Translations under genes and position numbers: made by a program | Notes under the pieces: model-generated | Database searches by the model: none | What the model was told of the DNA's origin: nothing | Seen by the model: only the letters and a program-made list of their open reading frames with translations | Part shown: in pieces, positions 51,232 to 61,458 of the stretch | Numbering within the stretch: the stretch's first letter is position 1 | How the letters are laid out: each line of letters starts with the position of its first letter | NCBI RefSeq assembly: GCF_947501415.1 | Contig: NZ_CANMVL010000005.1 | Location: 45,963 to 109,962, forward strand | Reading direction: 5' to 3' | Length of the DNA stretch: 64,000 bases | Source of the DNA: an uncultured Halomonas sp. | GTDB lineage: Bacteria; Pseudomonadota; Gammaproteobacteria; Pseudomonadales; Halomonadaceae

Positions 51232-52891
51232 CGTTGTCACGGCGTCCCTTGTATTCCAGTTCACCCTTGTCCAGTCCGCGATCGCCCACCACCAGGCGGT
51301 GGGGAAGTCCCATCAGCTCGTGGTCGGCAAACTTCACGCCGGGTCGCAGGTCGCGGTCGTCCAGCAGCACCTCGAAACCGGCGGCGCTCAACTCGGCGTA
51401 GAGCTTCTCCGACTCCTCGCGTACGCGTTGGGACTTGTGGGCATTCATGGGCACCAGCGCGATATGGAAGGGGGCGAGGGCGTCGGGCCAGATGATGCCG
51501 GCGTCGTCATGGTTCTGCTCGATGGCGGCGGCCACCACACGGGTGACACCAATGCCGTAGCAGCCCATCCAGGGGTGGATGGCACGGCCTTCGTCACCCA
51601 GCACGTTGGCGTTCATGGCCTCGGAGTATTTCTGCCCCAGCTGGAAGACATGGCCGACCTCGATGCCGCGCTTGATGGCGAGCACACCCTTGCCATCCGG
51701 CGAGGGGTCGCCCTCGACCACATTGCGGATATCGGCCACCCTGGGCAGCGCCACATCACGCTCCCAGTTGATGCCGAAGTAGTGTTTCCCGTCGATGTTG
51801 GCGCCGGCACCGAAGTCGCTCATCAGCGCCACGCTGCGGTCGATGATGACCGGCATCTCGAGGTTGACCGGCCCCAGGGAGCCGGGACCGGCGCCCACCG
51901 CGGCGCGGATCTCCTCTTCACTGGCCATGGTCAGCGGGGCGGCCACCTCGGGCAGGTTCTCGGCCTTCACCTCGTTGAGCTCGTGGTCGCCACGCACCAG
52001 CAGGGCGATCAGGCCGCCCTCGGCGGCGTGAACCATCAGTGTCTTGATGGTCTTCTCGATGGGCAGGCCGTGCTGCTCCACCAAGGCGGCGATGGTCCTG
52101 GCATCCGGGGTGTCGACCAGGCGCAGCTCCTCGCCGGGGGCGGCGCGCTGAACATCGCTGCCCAGCGGCGCCGGCAGTGCCTCGGCCTTCTCCATGTTGG
52201 CGGCGTAGTCGGAGTCGGTAGAGAAGACGATGTCGTCTTCGCCGGACTCGGCCAGCACATGAAACTCGTGGGAGCCGGTGCCGCCGATGGCGCCGTTGTC
52301 GGCGATCACCGGGCGGAAGTCCAGCCCCAGGCGGGTGAAGATCCGCGTGTAGGCGTCATACATCGCCTGGTAGGTCTCCTTGAGGGAGTCCTCGTCCACA
52401 TGGAAGGAGTAGGCGTCCTTCATGATGAACTCGCGGGAGCGCATGACCCCGAAGCGCGGGCGAATCTCGTCGCGGAACTTGGTCTGGATCTGATAGAAGT
52501 TGGCCGGCAGCTGCTTGTAGCTGGAGATCTCCTTGCGGACCAGGTCGGTGATCACCTCTTCGTGGGTAGGGCCCACGCAGTAGTCGCGGTCGTGGCGATC
52601 CTTGAGGCGCAGAAGCTCCGGTCCGTACTGCTCCCAACGGCCGGACTCCTGCCACAGTTCGGCAGGCTGAACCGCCGGCATCAGCACTTCCTGGGCGCCC
52701 GCCCGGTTCATCTCCTCACGCACGATGCGCTCGACCTTGCGCAGGGTCTTCACCCCCAGCGGCAACCAGGTGTACAGGCCGGAGGTGAGGCGGCGGATCA
52801 TGCCGGCCCGCAGCATCAGCTGGTGGCTGATGACCTCTGCATCGGCGGGGGTTTCCTTCAGGGTGGAAATCAGCATCTGGGTAGCGCGCAT
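51167..52891 (-). CDS. proS: Prolyl-tRNA synthetase
   Basis: A 574-residue class II synthetase of bacterial type starting [20 protein letters not shown]. Motif 2 [19 protein letters not shown], the INS editing domain between motifs 2 and 3 (residues about 230-400) and motif 3 [16 protein letters not shown] are intact. It charges tRNA-Pro and the editing domain clears Ala-tRNA-Pro. The reading upstream of 52891 has no support. A 65-bp overlap with the transglycosylase lies at its 3' end. Confidence 0.97.
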   Translation of the reverse strand: MRATQMLISTLKETPADAEVISHQLMLRAGMIRRLTSGLYTWLPLGVKTLRKVERIVREEMNRAGAQEVLMPAVQPAELWQESGRWEQYGPELLRLKDRHDRDYCVGPTHEEVITDLVRKEISSYKQLPANFYQIQTKFRDEIRPRFGVMRSREFIMKDAYSFHVDEDSLKETYQAMYDAYTRIFTRLGLDFRPVIADNGAIGGTGSHEFHVLAESGEDDIVFSTDSDYAANMEKAEALPAPLGSDVQRAAPGEELRLVDTPDARTIAALVEQHGLPIEKTIKTLMVHAAEGGLIALLVRGDHELNEVKAENLPEVAAPLTMASEEEIRAAVGAGPGSLGPVNLEMPVIIDRSVALMSDFGAGANIDGKHYFGINWERDVALPRVADIRNVVEGDPSPDGKGVLAIKRGIEVGHVFQLGQKYSEAMNANVLGDEGRAIHPWMGCYGIGVTRVVAAAIEQNHDDAGIIWPDALAPFHIALVPMNAHKSQRVREESEKLYAELSAAGFEVLLDDRDLRPGVKFADHELMGLPHRLVVGDRGLDKGELEYKGRRDNDATMVPAGEILDFLRQKVQLG

Positions 52892-52951
52892 GGGTCCGGC
52901 GTTTCCTCGGTAGTCAAACAGGGGGGCCGCAAGGGCGGCGATGATGGTGGC

Positions 52952-52980
52952 ATTGTACGGCCAAGCCACGGGCGCGGCAA
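52952..52980 (-). promoter_or_regulatory. Candidate proS promoter
   Basis: On the minus strand, TTGCCG (-35), a 17-bp spacer and TACAAT (-10, 5 of 6), about 60 bp before the proS ATG. Lies in the proS/CoA-transferase divergent gap. Confidence 0.5.
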
Positions 52981-53132
52981 AAGGAGGCCATTTCCAGGGA
53001 GGCACAGATAACTCATGACCAAGGTTAAATTGACTGTTCTTACAACTAGCGTGCTAAATAAGAGCATGAAAGCATCATGACATGATCCATTCTGTCTTTC
53101 GGCCTCCACGCCGACCGTAAAAGGAGATGATC

Positions 53133-54677
53133 TTGGATAGGAGCGACACAAGTTCGATCGAGGCGCGTTGCCGCTGGGCCGGCTGGCAGGACAAGCGGCG
53201 TACCGCGGAGCAGGCCGCGGCCTTGATCGAGGATGGCATGACGGTGGGCATGAGCGGTTTTACCCGGGCCGGTGAGGCCAAGGAGGTGCCGCATGCCCTG
53301 GCCGAGCGTGCCGCACGGAGTCCGCTCTCGATCACCCTGATGACCGGCGCATCGCTGGGCAATGACCTCGACAAGGTGCTGACCGATGCCAAGGTGCTGT
53401 CGCGGCGCATGCCATTTCAGGTCGATGCCACCCTGCGCCGAGCCATCAATGCCGGCGAGGTGATGTTCATCGACCAGCATCTCTCCGAGACCGTGGAGCT
53501 GCTGCGCAATCGTCAGCTGGCGGAGATCGATGTGGCGGTGGTGGAGGCCTGTGCCATCACCGAGGAGGGCGGCATCGTGCCCACCTCTTCGGTGGGCAAC
53601 TCCGCCAGCTATGCGATCCTTGCCGACAAGGTGATCATCGAGCTCAATCTCGACGCTCCCGCCGAGCTCGAGGGGCTTCACGATATCTATATTCCCCAGA
53701 TGCGGCCCACGCGCACGCCGATTCCCGTGGTGGCGCCGGACTCGCGCATCGGCACCCCCTATATCCCGATCGACCCGCAGAAGATCGCCGCCATCGTGGT
53801 GACGAAGGGCAAGGACAGCCCCTCCACGGTGCTGCCGCCGGATGTCGATACGCAGCGAATCGCCGATCATCTGATCAGCTTCTTTTCCGATGAGGTCAGT
53901 ATCGGACGACTGACGCCCTCGCTGCTGCCCCTGCAGGCCGGCATCGGCACCATGGCCAATGCGGTGATGAGTGGGCTTGCCGAGGGGCCCTTCGAGCATC
54001 TGACCATGTACTCCGAGGTGCTTCAGGACTCGACCTTCGACCTGCTCGACTCCGGCAAGCTCGACTACGCCTCCGGCTGCTCCATCACCCTCTCCGAGGC
54101 CTGTGGCGAGCGGGTGTGGCCTCGTCTGGATGACTATCGCGACCGTCTGATCCTGCGCCCCCAGGAGCTCTCCAACCATCCGGGGATCGTGCGTCGCTTG
54201 GGCATCATCGCGATCAATACCGCCCTTGAGGTGGATATCTATGGCAACGTCAACTCCACCCATGTGGGGGGGACGAAGATGATGAACGGCATCGGCGGCT
54301 CCGGCGACTTCGCCCGCAACGCCCAGCTCTCGATCTTCGTCACCAAGTCGGTGGCCAAGGGTGGCGATCTCTCCAGCGTGGTCCCCTTCGCCAGCCATGT
54401 GGACCATACCGAGCACGACGTCGATATCCTGGTGACCGAGCATGGTTTGGCCGATCTGCGTGGGCTGGCACCCAGAGAGCGTGCGGTCAGGGTGATCGAG
54501 CAGTGCGCCGACCCGCTCTATCGTCCGGCGTTGCGTCGCTACTTCGAGGAGGCCTGCCGACGCGGTGGCCATACGCCGCACTGCCTGGAGCAAGCGCTGT
54601 CATGGCATATGGCGGTGGAGCGTGATGGTCATATGCGCAGCCTTCAGGAGGAGAAGGTCGACGCCCTGAGTGCCTGA
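53133..54677 (+). CDS. Acetyl-CoA hydrolase/succinate:acetate CoA-transferase family
   Basis: A 514-residue CoA-transferase. Motifs: VGMSGFTRAGEAKEVP, the GxGxxxNAV-type block LQAGIGTMANAVMSGL, the YSEVLQDS strand containing the glutamate nucleophile, and the C-terminal INTALEVDIYGNVNSTHVGG with MNGIGGSGDFARNA. It belongs to the Cat1/Ach1 group, transferring CoA between succinyl-CoA and acetate or hydrolysing acetyl-CoA. The start is probably TTG 53133, which is 6 nt after AAGGAG (53121-53126); the ATG at 53127 abuts the ribosome-binding site. TTGACT at 53031 may be the -35. Confidence 0.88.
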   Translation: MDRSDTSSIEARCRWAGWQDKRRTAEQAAALIEDGMTVGMSGFTRAGEAKEVPHALAERAARSPLSITLMTGASLGNDLDKVLTDAKVLSRRMPFQVDATLRRAINAGEVMFIDQHLSETVELLRNRQLAEIDVAVVEACAITEEGGIVPTSSVGNSASYAILADKVIIELNLDAPAELEGLHDIYIPQMRPTRTPIPVVAPDSRIGTPYIPIDPQKIAAIVVTKGKDSPSTVLPPDVDTQRIADHLISFFSDEVSIGRLTPSLLPLQAGIGTMANAVMSGLAEGPFEHLTMYSEVLQDSTFDLLDSGKLDYASGCSITLSEACGERVWPRLDDYRDRLILRPQELSNHPGIVRRLGIIAINTALEVDIYGNVNSTHVGGTKMMNGIGGSGDFARNAQLSIFVTKSVAKGGDLSSVVPFASHVDHTEHDVDILVTEHGLADLRGLAPRERAVRVIEQCADPLYRPALRRYFEEACRRGGHTPHCLEQALSWHMAVERDGHMRSLQEEKVDALSA

Positions 54678-54725
54678 TTTATCGACGATGGCGGTGATCT
54701 CAATGCCATCGTCGAATCGCACCCC

Positions 54726-55487
54726 CTATGTGGGGCTGGATAGCAGAAGTCGCAGCGTCAGGCCCAGCACCAGCGTCGTGGCAACGCTGACCAGGGTGCC
54801 CAGCAGCACGTATTCGGTCAGCTTGCGATCCCCCGCCTCACGCAGGTCGCCGTAGCGCAATACCGACTTGGCCGCGAGCAGAAAGCCCACGGCGGCGAGC
54901 TGATCCAGAAGCACCAGGGAGAGCACCAGCAGGCGCTCGAGCATGCCGATCTGTGCTCCGGCCTGGTCCAGCGTACCGGTCTCCTCGACCTGGCGGCTCC
55001 AGGGTATCAACACCATGGCGATGGCAAACGACAGGGGGCGCGTCACGATCAGGTAGGCCGCCGCCATGCCCAGCACCCCGGGTGAGAGCAGCCAGGCACC
55101 GAGGGCTTCCAGCGGTGCCATGCTGCCGAGCCAGGCCAGCCAGATCAGGGTGAGCACGCCCAGGTGCAGCGCCTGATCGAGCAGGAACCAGCGCAAGGTG
55201 CCGGGTAGCCGGGCCTTCACCAGATCGATTATCCAGTGGCTGACTCCCACCCCCAAGGCGCCGCCGAGTACTCCTGCCGGCCCCGGCGCGTCGGGCATCA
55301 GCCGGGTCGCGACAACCAGCACCAGGGCGGTGAGTCCTCCATGCACGGCACTGTGATAGTAGAGGCGGCGTGAGCGGTGGTGTAGTCGAAAACGCTCTTC
55401 GACCCAGTGACGCGGTTGCAGCAGGAAGTCGCCGACCAGATGGGCGAGCACCAGGCCCAGCAGCAGCGAGAGTTCGTTCGACGTCAT
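54726..55487 (-). CDS. DUF3307 membrane protein
   Basis: A 253-residue protein with five or six membrane helices. The N-terminal LVLAHLVGDFLLQPRHWVEE, HSAVHGGLTAL and SHWIIDLVKAR are the DUF3307 signature, with histidines and aspartates facing the membrane interior. It is typically encoded directly after satD, as here (2 bp from its stop). Function unknown. Confidence 0.85.
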   Translation of the reverse strand: MTSNELSLLLGLVLAHLVGDFLLQPRHWVEERFRLHHRSRRLYYHSAVHGGLTALVLVVATRLMPDAPGPAGVLGGALGVGVSHWIIDLVKARLPGTLRWFLLDQALHLGVLTLIWLAWLGSMAPLEALGAWLLSPGVLGMAAAYLIVTRPLSFAIAMVLIPWSRQVEETGTLDQAGAQIGMLERLLVLSLVLLDQLAAVGFLLAAKSVLRYGDLREAGDRKLTEYVLLGTLVSVATTLVLGLTLRLLLSSPT

Positions 55488-55489
55488 GG

Positions 55490-56152
55490 TCAGTCAGCGT
55501 CCTTGTCGGCCAGGCGGGTCTCGAGATAGGCGAGGGTATCGCTGAGCAGGGGCCAACGTGCCGCCTTCAGGCGTTTATAAACGCTGGGCTGGCTGATGCC
55601 GAGATGCGTCGCCATGGCTTGTTGGGACAGGGTCCGCTCGAGGCTCAGCTGGACCACCTCCGCCGAATAGGTGGACCAGCCAGCGAGCAGGTCATCGAGG
55701 AAACGCATCAGCAACGCCAGGCTGCCATCGTCAGGGTCGTCGAGCAGTGTCAGCGCGAGATGCTCGTCGCCCTCTCCCAGGCGATCCAGTCGGCGCCCCG
55801 AGGCGACGAAGGGCGCGTCATCGGCCTCGGCGATGCGCAGGTCGGCCTGCCATCTGGCCGGCCCCACGGCCACCGCGATACGGGCATCCCAACGTTGATC
55901 GGGTTCGGAGTGTTCGATCAGCGCCGCACGCAAGGCGATGGCCGCCGTCATGGCATGCCGAGCCTGTGGCAGGGCGATCTGGAAACCATCGCCGCGAAAG
56001 CGCTCGGCATGACCCTGTTGTTGTCTTGCCAGGCGTTGCAGGCTGTCGTCCAGGAGGCGATAGAGGCGACGGCGGTCGCTCACCTTGCGTGAGTCGACCA
56101 CGTCGCCGGTCAGCACGGCGATGCGTTGGGGCGGGGCGGTTTTCTCGAACAC
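55490..56152 (-). CDS. SatD family regulator (ligand-binding plus HTH)
   Basis: A 220-residue protein from GTG 56152 (AAGGAG upstream). The N-terminal SatD domain starts RIAVLTGDVVDSRKV, then HAERFRGDGFQIALPQA, a fold like nucleotide cyclase/GGDEF proteins. The C-terminal 60 residues carry a helix-turn-helix (LSQQAMATHLGISQPSVYKRL). It is followed by DUF3307 in an operon. Three ATAGC(C)...(G)GCTAT palindromes lie just upstream, so it probably regulates its own operon. Ligand unknown. Confidence 0.83.
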   Translation of the reverse strand: MFEKTAPPQRIAVLTGDVVDSRKVSDRRRLYRLLDDSLQRLARQQQGHAERFRGDGFQIALPQARHAMTAAIALRAALIEHSEPDQRWDARIAVAVGPARWQADLRIAEADDAPFVASGRRLDRLGEGDEHLALTLLDDPDDGSLALLMRFLDDLLAGWSTYSAEVVQLSLERTLSQQAMATHLGISQPSVYKRLKAARWPLLSDTLAYLETRLADKDAD

Positions 56153-56178
56153 GCAGACACTCCTTGAGCATGCGTCTC

Positions 56179-56257
56179 AGTATAGCCGCCTGTGGCTATG
56201 TCGCCAGCTTATAGCCCGAAAGGGCTATTACGTAGATTTATAGCTTTTTAGGGCTAT
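56179..56257 (-). promoter_or_regulatory. satD promoter with three operator-like palindromes
   Basis: Palindromes: ATAGCC-N6-GGCTAT (56182-56199), ATAGCCC-N4-GGGCTAT (56211-56228) and ATAGC-N8-GCTAT (56240-56257). The candidate -10 TATACT (minus strand, 56179-56184) overlaps the first. The third overlaps the 3' end of the VWA gene. Repeated symmetric sites beside an HTH gene suggest autoregulation. Confidence 0.6.
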
Positions 56258-57444
56258 TTGGCCAACTCTCGCATGGCGTTCTCCAACCCCTCGAGTGTCA
56301 TGGGGTACATGCGATCCTCGATCAGCTGACGGATCAGCTGGGTGGAGTGGGTAAAGTCCCAGGTGTTACGTGGCATGGGGTTGAGCCACACCAGACGCGG
56401 GAACTTGTCGATCACGCGCTTTAGCCACACCGCACCGGCCTCGTCATTGAAGTGCTCCACGCTGCCGCCGGGATGGGTGATCTCGTAGGGCGACATGGCC
56501 GCATCGCCAACGATCACTACCTGATAGTCATCGCCATAGGTGTGCAGCAACTCCATGGTCGGGATGCGTTCGGCATGACGGCGAGTCTGGGTGCCGGCAT
56601 TGCTTCGCCACACCCCCTCGTAGATGCAGTTATGGAAGTAGTAGGCTTCCAGATGCTTGAACTCCGAACGGGCCGCCGAGAACAGCTCCTCGCAGGTGCG
56701 GATATGGTCGTCCATGGAGCCGCCCACATCGAGCAGCAGCAACACCTTCACCGCGTTATGGCGCTCGGGGCGCATCTGGACATTGAGCAGGCCGGCATCC
56801 CGCGCGGTTTCGCGAATGGTGGCATCGACATCGAACTCCTCCGCGGCCCCCTGGCGCGCGAACTTCCTGAGCCGACGCAGCGCCATCTTGGTATTGCGCG
56901 TGCCAAGCTCCAGGGAGTCGTCGTAGTCGCGAAAGCGGCGCTCATCCCACACCTTGACCGCACGCCGGTGGCGGGAGCCATCCTGGCCGATGCGAATTCC
57001 CTCCGGGTTATAGCCGTAGGCACCGAAGGGACTGGTGCCGCCGGTACCGATCCACTTGTTGCCCCCGGCATGGCGCTCCTTCTGCTCCTCGAGACGCTTC
57101 TTGAAGGTCTCGATCAGCTGCTCGAGGCCGCCCAGGGATTCGATCCGGGCCTTCTCCTCATCGGAGAGCTGCTTCTCGAACTCGCGGCGCAGCCAGTCAT
57201 CGGGGATCAGTGCCTCGATGGCGGCGTCGAGGTTCTCGAGACCTTCGAACCAGGCGGAAAAGGCGCGATCGAAGCGGTCGAAGTGGCGCTCATCCTTGAC
57301 CATCACGGTGCGGGCAATCTGGTAGAACGCCTCCATGTCGGCGAAGACCACGCCGCGTTCCACCACCGCATGGAGGTCGAGCAATTCGCGCAGCGATACC
57401 GGGACGCCGGCACGCTTGAGGGTCTCGAACAGGCCGATAAACAT
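56254..57444 (-). CDS. VWA domain protein, CoxE-like
   Basis: A 396-residue protein with an N-terminal helical domain (LFETLKRAGVPVSLRELLDL) and a C-terminal von Willebrand A domain. The MIDAS motif DxGxS is visible in LLLLDVGGSMDDHI, followed by YFHNCIYEGVW. It pairs with the upstream MoxR ATPase (3-bp gap). MoxR-VWA pairs act as chaperones for metal-cofactor insertion or complex assembly. The client is unknown here. Confidence 0.85.
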   Translation of the reverse strand: MFIGLFETLKRAGVPVSLRELLDLHAVVERGVVFADMEAFYQIARTVMVKDERHFDRFDRAFSAWFEGLENLDAAIEALIPDDWLRREFEKQLSDEEKARIESLGGLEQLIETFKKRLEEQKERHAGGNKWIGTGGTSPFGAYGYNPEGIRIGQDGSRHRRAVKVWDERRFRDYDDSLELGTRNTKMALRRLRKFARQGAAEEFDVDATIRETARDAGLLNVQMRPERHNAVKVLLLLDVGGSMDDHIRTCEELFSAARSEFKHLEAYYFHNCIYEGVWRSNAGTQTRRHAERIPTMELLHTYGDDYQVVIVGDAAMSPYEITHPGGSVEHFNDEAGAVWLKRVIDKFPRLVWLNPMPRNTWDFTHSTQLIRQLIEDRMYPMTLEGLENAMRELAK

Positions 57445-57447
57445 GGT

Positions 57448-58302
57448 TCAGCGCCTCTGGTTGCCCTGGCGGCGCATCATGAAGGCCAACCGCTCCAGTA
57501 ACTGGGTATCCTGTTCGTTCTTGACCAGCGCGCCTGCCAGCGGTGGGATCGCCTTGACCGGGTCGCGCTGATAGAGCGCCTCGCGTGCCAGCTCGTCGCT
57601 CATCAGCAGCTTCAGCCAGTCGACCAGCTCCGAGGTGGAGGGCTTCTTCTTGAGGCCCGGGGCCTGACGCAGGTCGAAGAACACCTCCAGCGCCTCGCTG
57701 ACCAGCTTTGGGGCGATATCGGGGAAGTGCACATCGACGATCGCCTGCATGGTGTCGCGGTCGGGAAACTCGATGTAGTGGAAGAAGCAGCGGCGCAGGA
57801 AGGCGTCGGGCAGCTCCTTCTCGTTGTTGGAGGTGATGATGATGATCGGGCGGTGGCGGGCGGTGATGGTCTCGCCGGTCTCGTAGACATGGAACTCCAT
57901 GCGATCCAGCTCCTGGAGCAGATCGTTAGGGAACTCGATATCCGCCTTGTCGATCTCGTCGATCAGCAGTACCACCCGCTTGTCGGCGGTAAAGGCGTCC
58001 CACAGCTTGCCGGGCTTGATGTAGTTGGCGACGTTCTCCACGCCCTCGACGCCCAGCTGGGAGTCACGCAGGCGGCTTACCGCATCGTACTCGTAGAGCC
58101 CCTGGGCGGCCTTGGTGGAGGACTTGATATGCCAGGTGTGCAGCTCGGTGCCCAGCGAGGCCGCCAGCTCCTCGGCGAGCAGGGTCTTGCCGGTACCCGG
58201 CTCACCCTTGATCAGCAGCGGACGCTCCAGGGTCACCGCGGCGTTGACCGCCTGCTTGAGTGCCTCGGTAGCCACATAGGTGGAAGTGGAATCAAACGCC
58301 AT
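57448..58302 (-). CDS. MoxR-family AAA+ ATPase
   Basis: A 284-residue ATPase: Walker A LIKGEPGTGKT, Walker B VVLLIDEIDKAD, sensor 1 IIITSNNEKELPDAFLRRC. It belongs to the MoxR/RavA group that works with VWA partners as a chaperone, and is coupled to the VWA gene downstream. ATG 58302 is followed by the expected N-terminal ATEALKQAVNAAVTLERP. Confidence 0.9.
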   Translation of the reverse strand: MAFDSTSTYVATEALKQAVNAAVTLERPLLIKGEPGTGKTLLAEELAASLGTELHTWHIKSSTKAAQGLYEYDAVSRLRDSQLGVEGVENVANYIKPGKLWDAFTADKRVVLLIDEIDKADIEFPNDLLQELDRMEFHVYETGETITARHRPIIIITSNNEKELPDAFLRRCFFHYIEFPDRDTMQAIVDVHFPDIAPKLVSEALEVFFDLRQAPGLKKKPSTSELVDWLKLLMSDELAREALYQRDPVKAIPPLAGALVKNEQDTQLLERLAFMMRRQGNQRR

Positions 58303-58487
58303 GAGTCATGCCTCGACTTGTCATCAGAGGGGTAAAGGGATCAAACAAGTGTACGGAAGGGCGCCAGCAGGGACAAACCCAGCACTGTTATGCAAGAAGG
58401 ATTACCAAGTTAACAGCCAGGCCAGGGTTTCATGGTTTATCTGTAGACTTGTGAAAGGGTGGCCCAGGAATCTTCAAGGGAGGAAAC

Positions 58488-58808
<321 letters not shown>

Positions 58809-58889
58809 CCTTCGTCTGGGTGCATGGCCTTCGCCTGGAGCCTGTATCAAACTGTGTCCGAAATGGCGTGCCACAAAGGGATCTGAACC

Positions 58890-59660
58890 ATGCGATTGAG
58901 GATACTCTCCGATCTGCACCTCGAGTGCTTCGATGAAGGGCGAGAGCTGCCGGATGTGGAGTGTGACGCGGTGATTCTGGCCGGTGATGTCTCGCGCAGG
59001 ACCCGAGGGCTCGAGTGGGCGGCCAAGCGCTTCGCCGGCACGCCGATTCTCTATGTCCCCGGCAACCATGAGTTCTACCGGACCCGCATGCCGGTGCTAC
59101 GCCAGGAGCTGGCCGACGAGGCGGCAAGGCTCGGCATCCACCTGCTCGACAACCGCTCACTGACCCTGGACGGCGTGCGCTTCTATGGCACCACCCTGTG
59201 GACCGACTTCGACCTTTACGCCGGAGAGCCCGATCATGACCCGGCGCTTACCGAGGAGAGGGTACTGGCCTTTATGCCGGACTTTCGCATCGTCGAGCAG
59301 CCGGAAGGCGTGGTGTTCACCCCGGCGGAGAGCCGCCGCCTGCATGCCCAGGCACGGGGCTGGCTGGAGTCGGCGCTCGCCGAGCCCTTCGGTGGCCCCC
59401 GGGTGGTGATCAGCCACCATGCGCCGCTGGCCGAGTGCATTCCGCCCGGCTATCGGGGCGATGCGGCCTCGCCGGCCTTCGCGTCTCATCTGCCCGAGCT
59501 GATGGGGCGCATGGACCTCTGGATCCACGGCCACGTCCACGAGCCGGTCGATATCGAAATCGCGGGGACCCGCGTTATCGCCAACCCAGGCGGCTACCCG
59601 GGAGAGTTCGACCCGCCGCTCTTTAATCCTCATCTGGTCGTCGAGGTGCCGGGGGCATGA
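58890..59660 (+). CDS. Calcineurin-like metallophosphoesterase
   Basis: A 256-residue phosphoesterase: LRILSDLHLECF (D, H ligands), AVILAGDVSRRT (GD motif), YVPGNHEFYR (GNH), VVISHHAPL and WIHGHVHEP (GHxH). All metal-binding positions of the calcineurin-like fold are present. It lacks a signal peptide, so it is cytosolic. Its substrate cannot be named from sequence. Confidence 0.88.
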   Translation: MRLRILSDLHLECFDEGRELPDVECDAVILAGDVSRRTRGLEWAAKRFAGTPILYVPGNHEFYRTRMPVLRQELADEAARLGIHLLDNRSLTLDGVRFYGTTLWTDFDLYAGEPDHDPALTEERVLAFMPDFRIVEQPEGVVFTPAESRRLHAQARGWLESALAEPFGGPRVVISHHAPLAECIPPGYRGDAASPAFASHLPELMGRMDLWIHGHVHEPVDIEIAGTRVIANPGGYPGEFDPPLFNPHLVVEVPGA

Positions 59661-59672
59661 GGCTGTCGCACG

Positions 59673-61451
59673 TCACTCCTGTGCTGCCTGCCGTCCGAAC
59701 TGCAGCTCGGCCAGGTGGCGATAGAGCGGGCTCGAGTCGAGCAGTTCATCATGGCTCCCGGCGGCCACCAGGCGTCCCTCGTCGATCACCAGGAGTCGGT
59801 CGGCGGCGACCACCGTGGCCAGGCGGTGGGCGATCACGAGGCTCGTGCGTCCCACCATCAGCCGGTCCAGGGCCTGCTGTACCAGGCGCTCGCTCTCGGC
59901 ATCCAGGGCGCTGGTCGCCTCGTCCAGCAACAGCACCCGGGGATCCTTGAGCAGCGCCCGGGCAATCGCCAGGCGCTGGCGCTGGCCGCCGGAGAGCTGC
60001 ACGCCCCCGGGACCCAGCGGGGTGTCGAAGCCCTTGGGTAGCGCCTCGATAAAGGCCAGGGCATTGGCCGCCTCGGTCGCCGTGCGCAGGGCCTGGTTAG
60101 AGGCGTCGGGGTCCCCGTAACGCAGGTTGTCGGCCACGCTGCCGGTAAACAGCACCGGCTCCTGGGCCACCAGGCCCAGGGCCGAACGCAGCTCGAAGGG
60201 GGCCAGGTCGCGAAGGTCGATGCCGTCGAGGCGCAGGGTGCCGCGGTCCGGGTCATGGAAGCGCAGCAGCAGCGCGAGCAGGGTGCTCTTGCCGGCACCC
60301 GAGGGGCCGACCAGCGCCACCCGCTCGCCCGGGCGGATGGTCAGGTCGATGGCCTCGAGCGCCGGGGTCTCCCGGCCCGGATAGGTGAAGCTCACTCCCT
60401 CCAGGCGAATCTCCCCGGCCAGTGGCCGAGGCAGGGGTGTCGGCCGACTCGGTGGTGCGATGCCAGGGCGGGTGTCGAGCAGCTCCAGCAGTCGCTCGGC
60501 GGCCCCCGCCGCGCGCTGCACATCACCGGCCACCTCGGCGAGTGTGGCCACGGCGCCGGCCGCCAGGACGGCATAGAAGACGAAGGCCGAGAGCTCGCCG
60601 GCGCTCATCTCACCGGCGAGCACCGCCAGGCCGCCCTGCCATAGCATAAGGCCCACCGCCGCAAAGACCACCAGCATGGCGATGCCGGTCAGCCAGGCGC
60701 GTTGGCGGGTGCGCGCGATGGCGCTGGCAAAGGCCTCTTCGACGCGGCCCGCATAGTCGCGCCGATCGAGCCGCTCATGGGTAAAGGCCTGGATGGTACG
60801 GATGCCGGAGAGCGCCTCGTCGGCATAGCGGCCGAGTTCCGCCACCCGGTCCTGGCTGGCCCGGGAGAGCCCCCGCACCCGCCTGCCGAACCATAGGATC
60901 GGCAGCACCGTGGCCGGGATGCCCACCAACACGATGGCCGACAGCCATGGCTGGGTCGCCAGCATCAGCATGACGGCACCGATCAGCATCAGCAGGTTGC
61001 GCAGGGCCAGGGAGATCGAGGAGCCGAACAGGCTCTGCAACACGCTGGTATCGGCGGTGAGTCGCGAGGTGATCTCGCCGGCGGCCTGGCCCGGTGCCTG
61101 GGCACTCTCGAAGAAGCCGGGCTCCAGGGTCAACAGGTGGTCGAAGACCCGACGGCGCAGGTCCGCGGCAAGTCGCTCACCGATCCAGGACACCAGGTAG
61201 TAGCGTAGTGCCGAGGCCATCGCCAGCACCGTGACCACGACCAGCATCATGCCCAGGGTGCGTCCCAGGGCGGCGCTGTCGGCATCCATGAAGCCGCGGT
61301 CGATCACCAGGCGCAGCCCCTGGCCCAGCAGCAGCACGCTGCCCGAGGCCAGCAGCAGGGCCAGGGCGGCGAGCAGCAGGCGCCATCGGTAGGGGGCCAG
61401 CAGGCCCAGCAGGCGCAGCAGTACGCGAGGGTCGGGACGTGATGACATCAC
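59673..61451 (-). CDS. ABC exporter, fused permease and ATPase (MsbA-like)
   Basis: A 592-residue half-transporter: six membrane helices in the N-terminal 320 residues, then a nucleotide-binding domain with Walker A GPSGAGKST, signature LSGGQRQRLAIARAL, Walker B LLLDEATSALD and the H-loop VIAHRLATV. It exports lipids, drugs or peptides as a homodimer. The closest type by architecture is the MsbA-like/lipid exporter group, but a specific substrate is not assignable. It faces the phosphoesterase gene (convergent). Confidence 0.88.
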   Translation of the reverse strand: MMSSRPDPRVLLRLLGLLAPYRWRLLLAALALLLASGSVLLLGQGLRLVIDRGFMDADSAALGRTLGMMLVVVTVLAMASALRYYLVSWIGERLAADLRRRVFDHLLTLEPGFFESAQAPGQAAGEITSRLTADTSVLQSLFGSSISLALRNLLMLIGAVMLMLATQPWLSAIVLVGIPATVLPILWFGRRVRGLSRASQDRVAELGRYADEALSGIRTIQAFTHERLDRRDYAGRVEEAFASAIARTRQRAWLTGIAMLVVFAAVGLMLWQGGLAVLAGEMSAGELSAFVFYAVLAAGAVATLAEVAGDVQRAAGAAERLLELLDTRPGIAPPSRPTPLPRPLAGEIRLEGVSFTYPGRETPALEAIDLTIRPGERVALVGPSGAGKSTLLALLLRFHDPDRGTLRLDGIDLRDLAPFELRSALGLVAQEPVLFTGSVADNLRYGDPDASNQALRTATEAANALAFIEALPKGFDTPLGPGGVQLSGGQRQRLAIARALLKDPRVLLLDEATSALDAESERLVQQALDRLMVGRTSLVIAHRLATVVAADRLLVIDEGRLVAAGSHDELLDSSPLYRHLAELQFGRQAAQE

Positions 61452-61458
61452 AGCCTCC

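Noticed and set aside
51299..54593. Long open frames opposite proS and the CoA-transferase gene
   Set aside because: Shadows caused by codon bias. Both overlapped genes have complete, conserved motifs.
56254..58302. MoxR-VWA pair as a phage-defence system
   Set aside because: No nuclease, protease or other effector beside it; this pair is a common housekeeping chaperone module.
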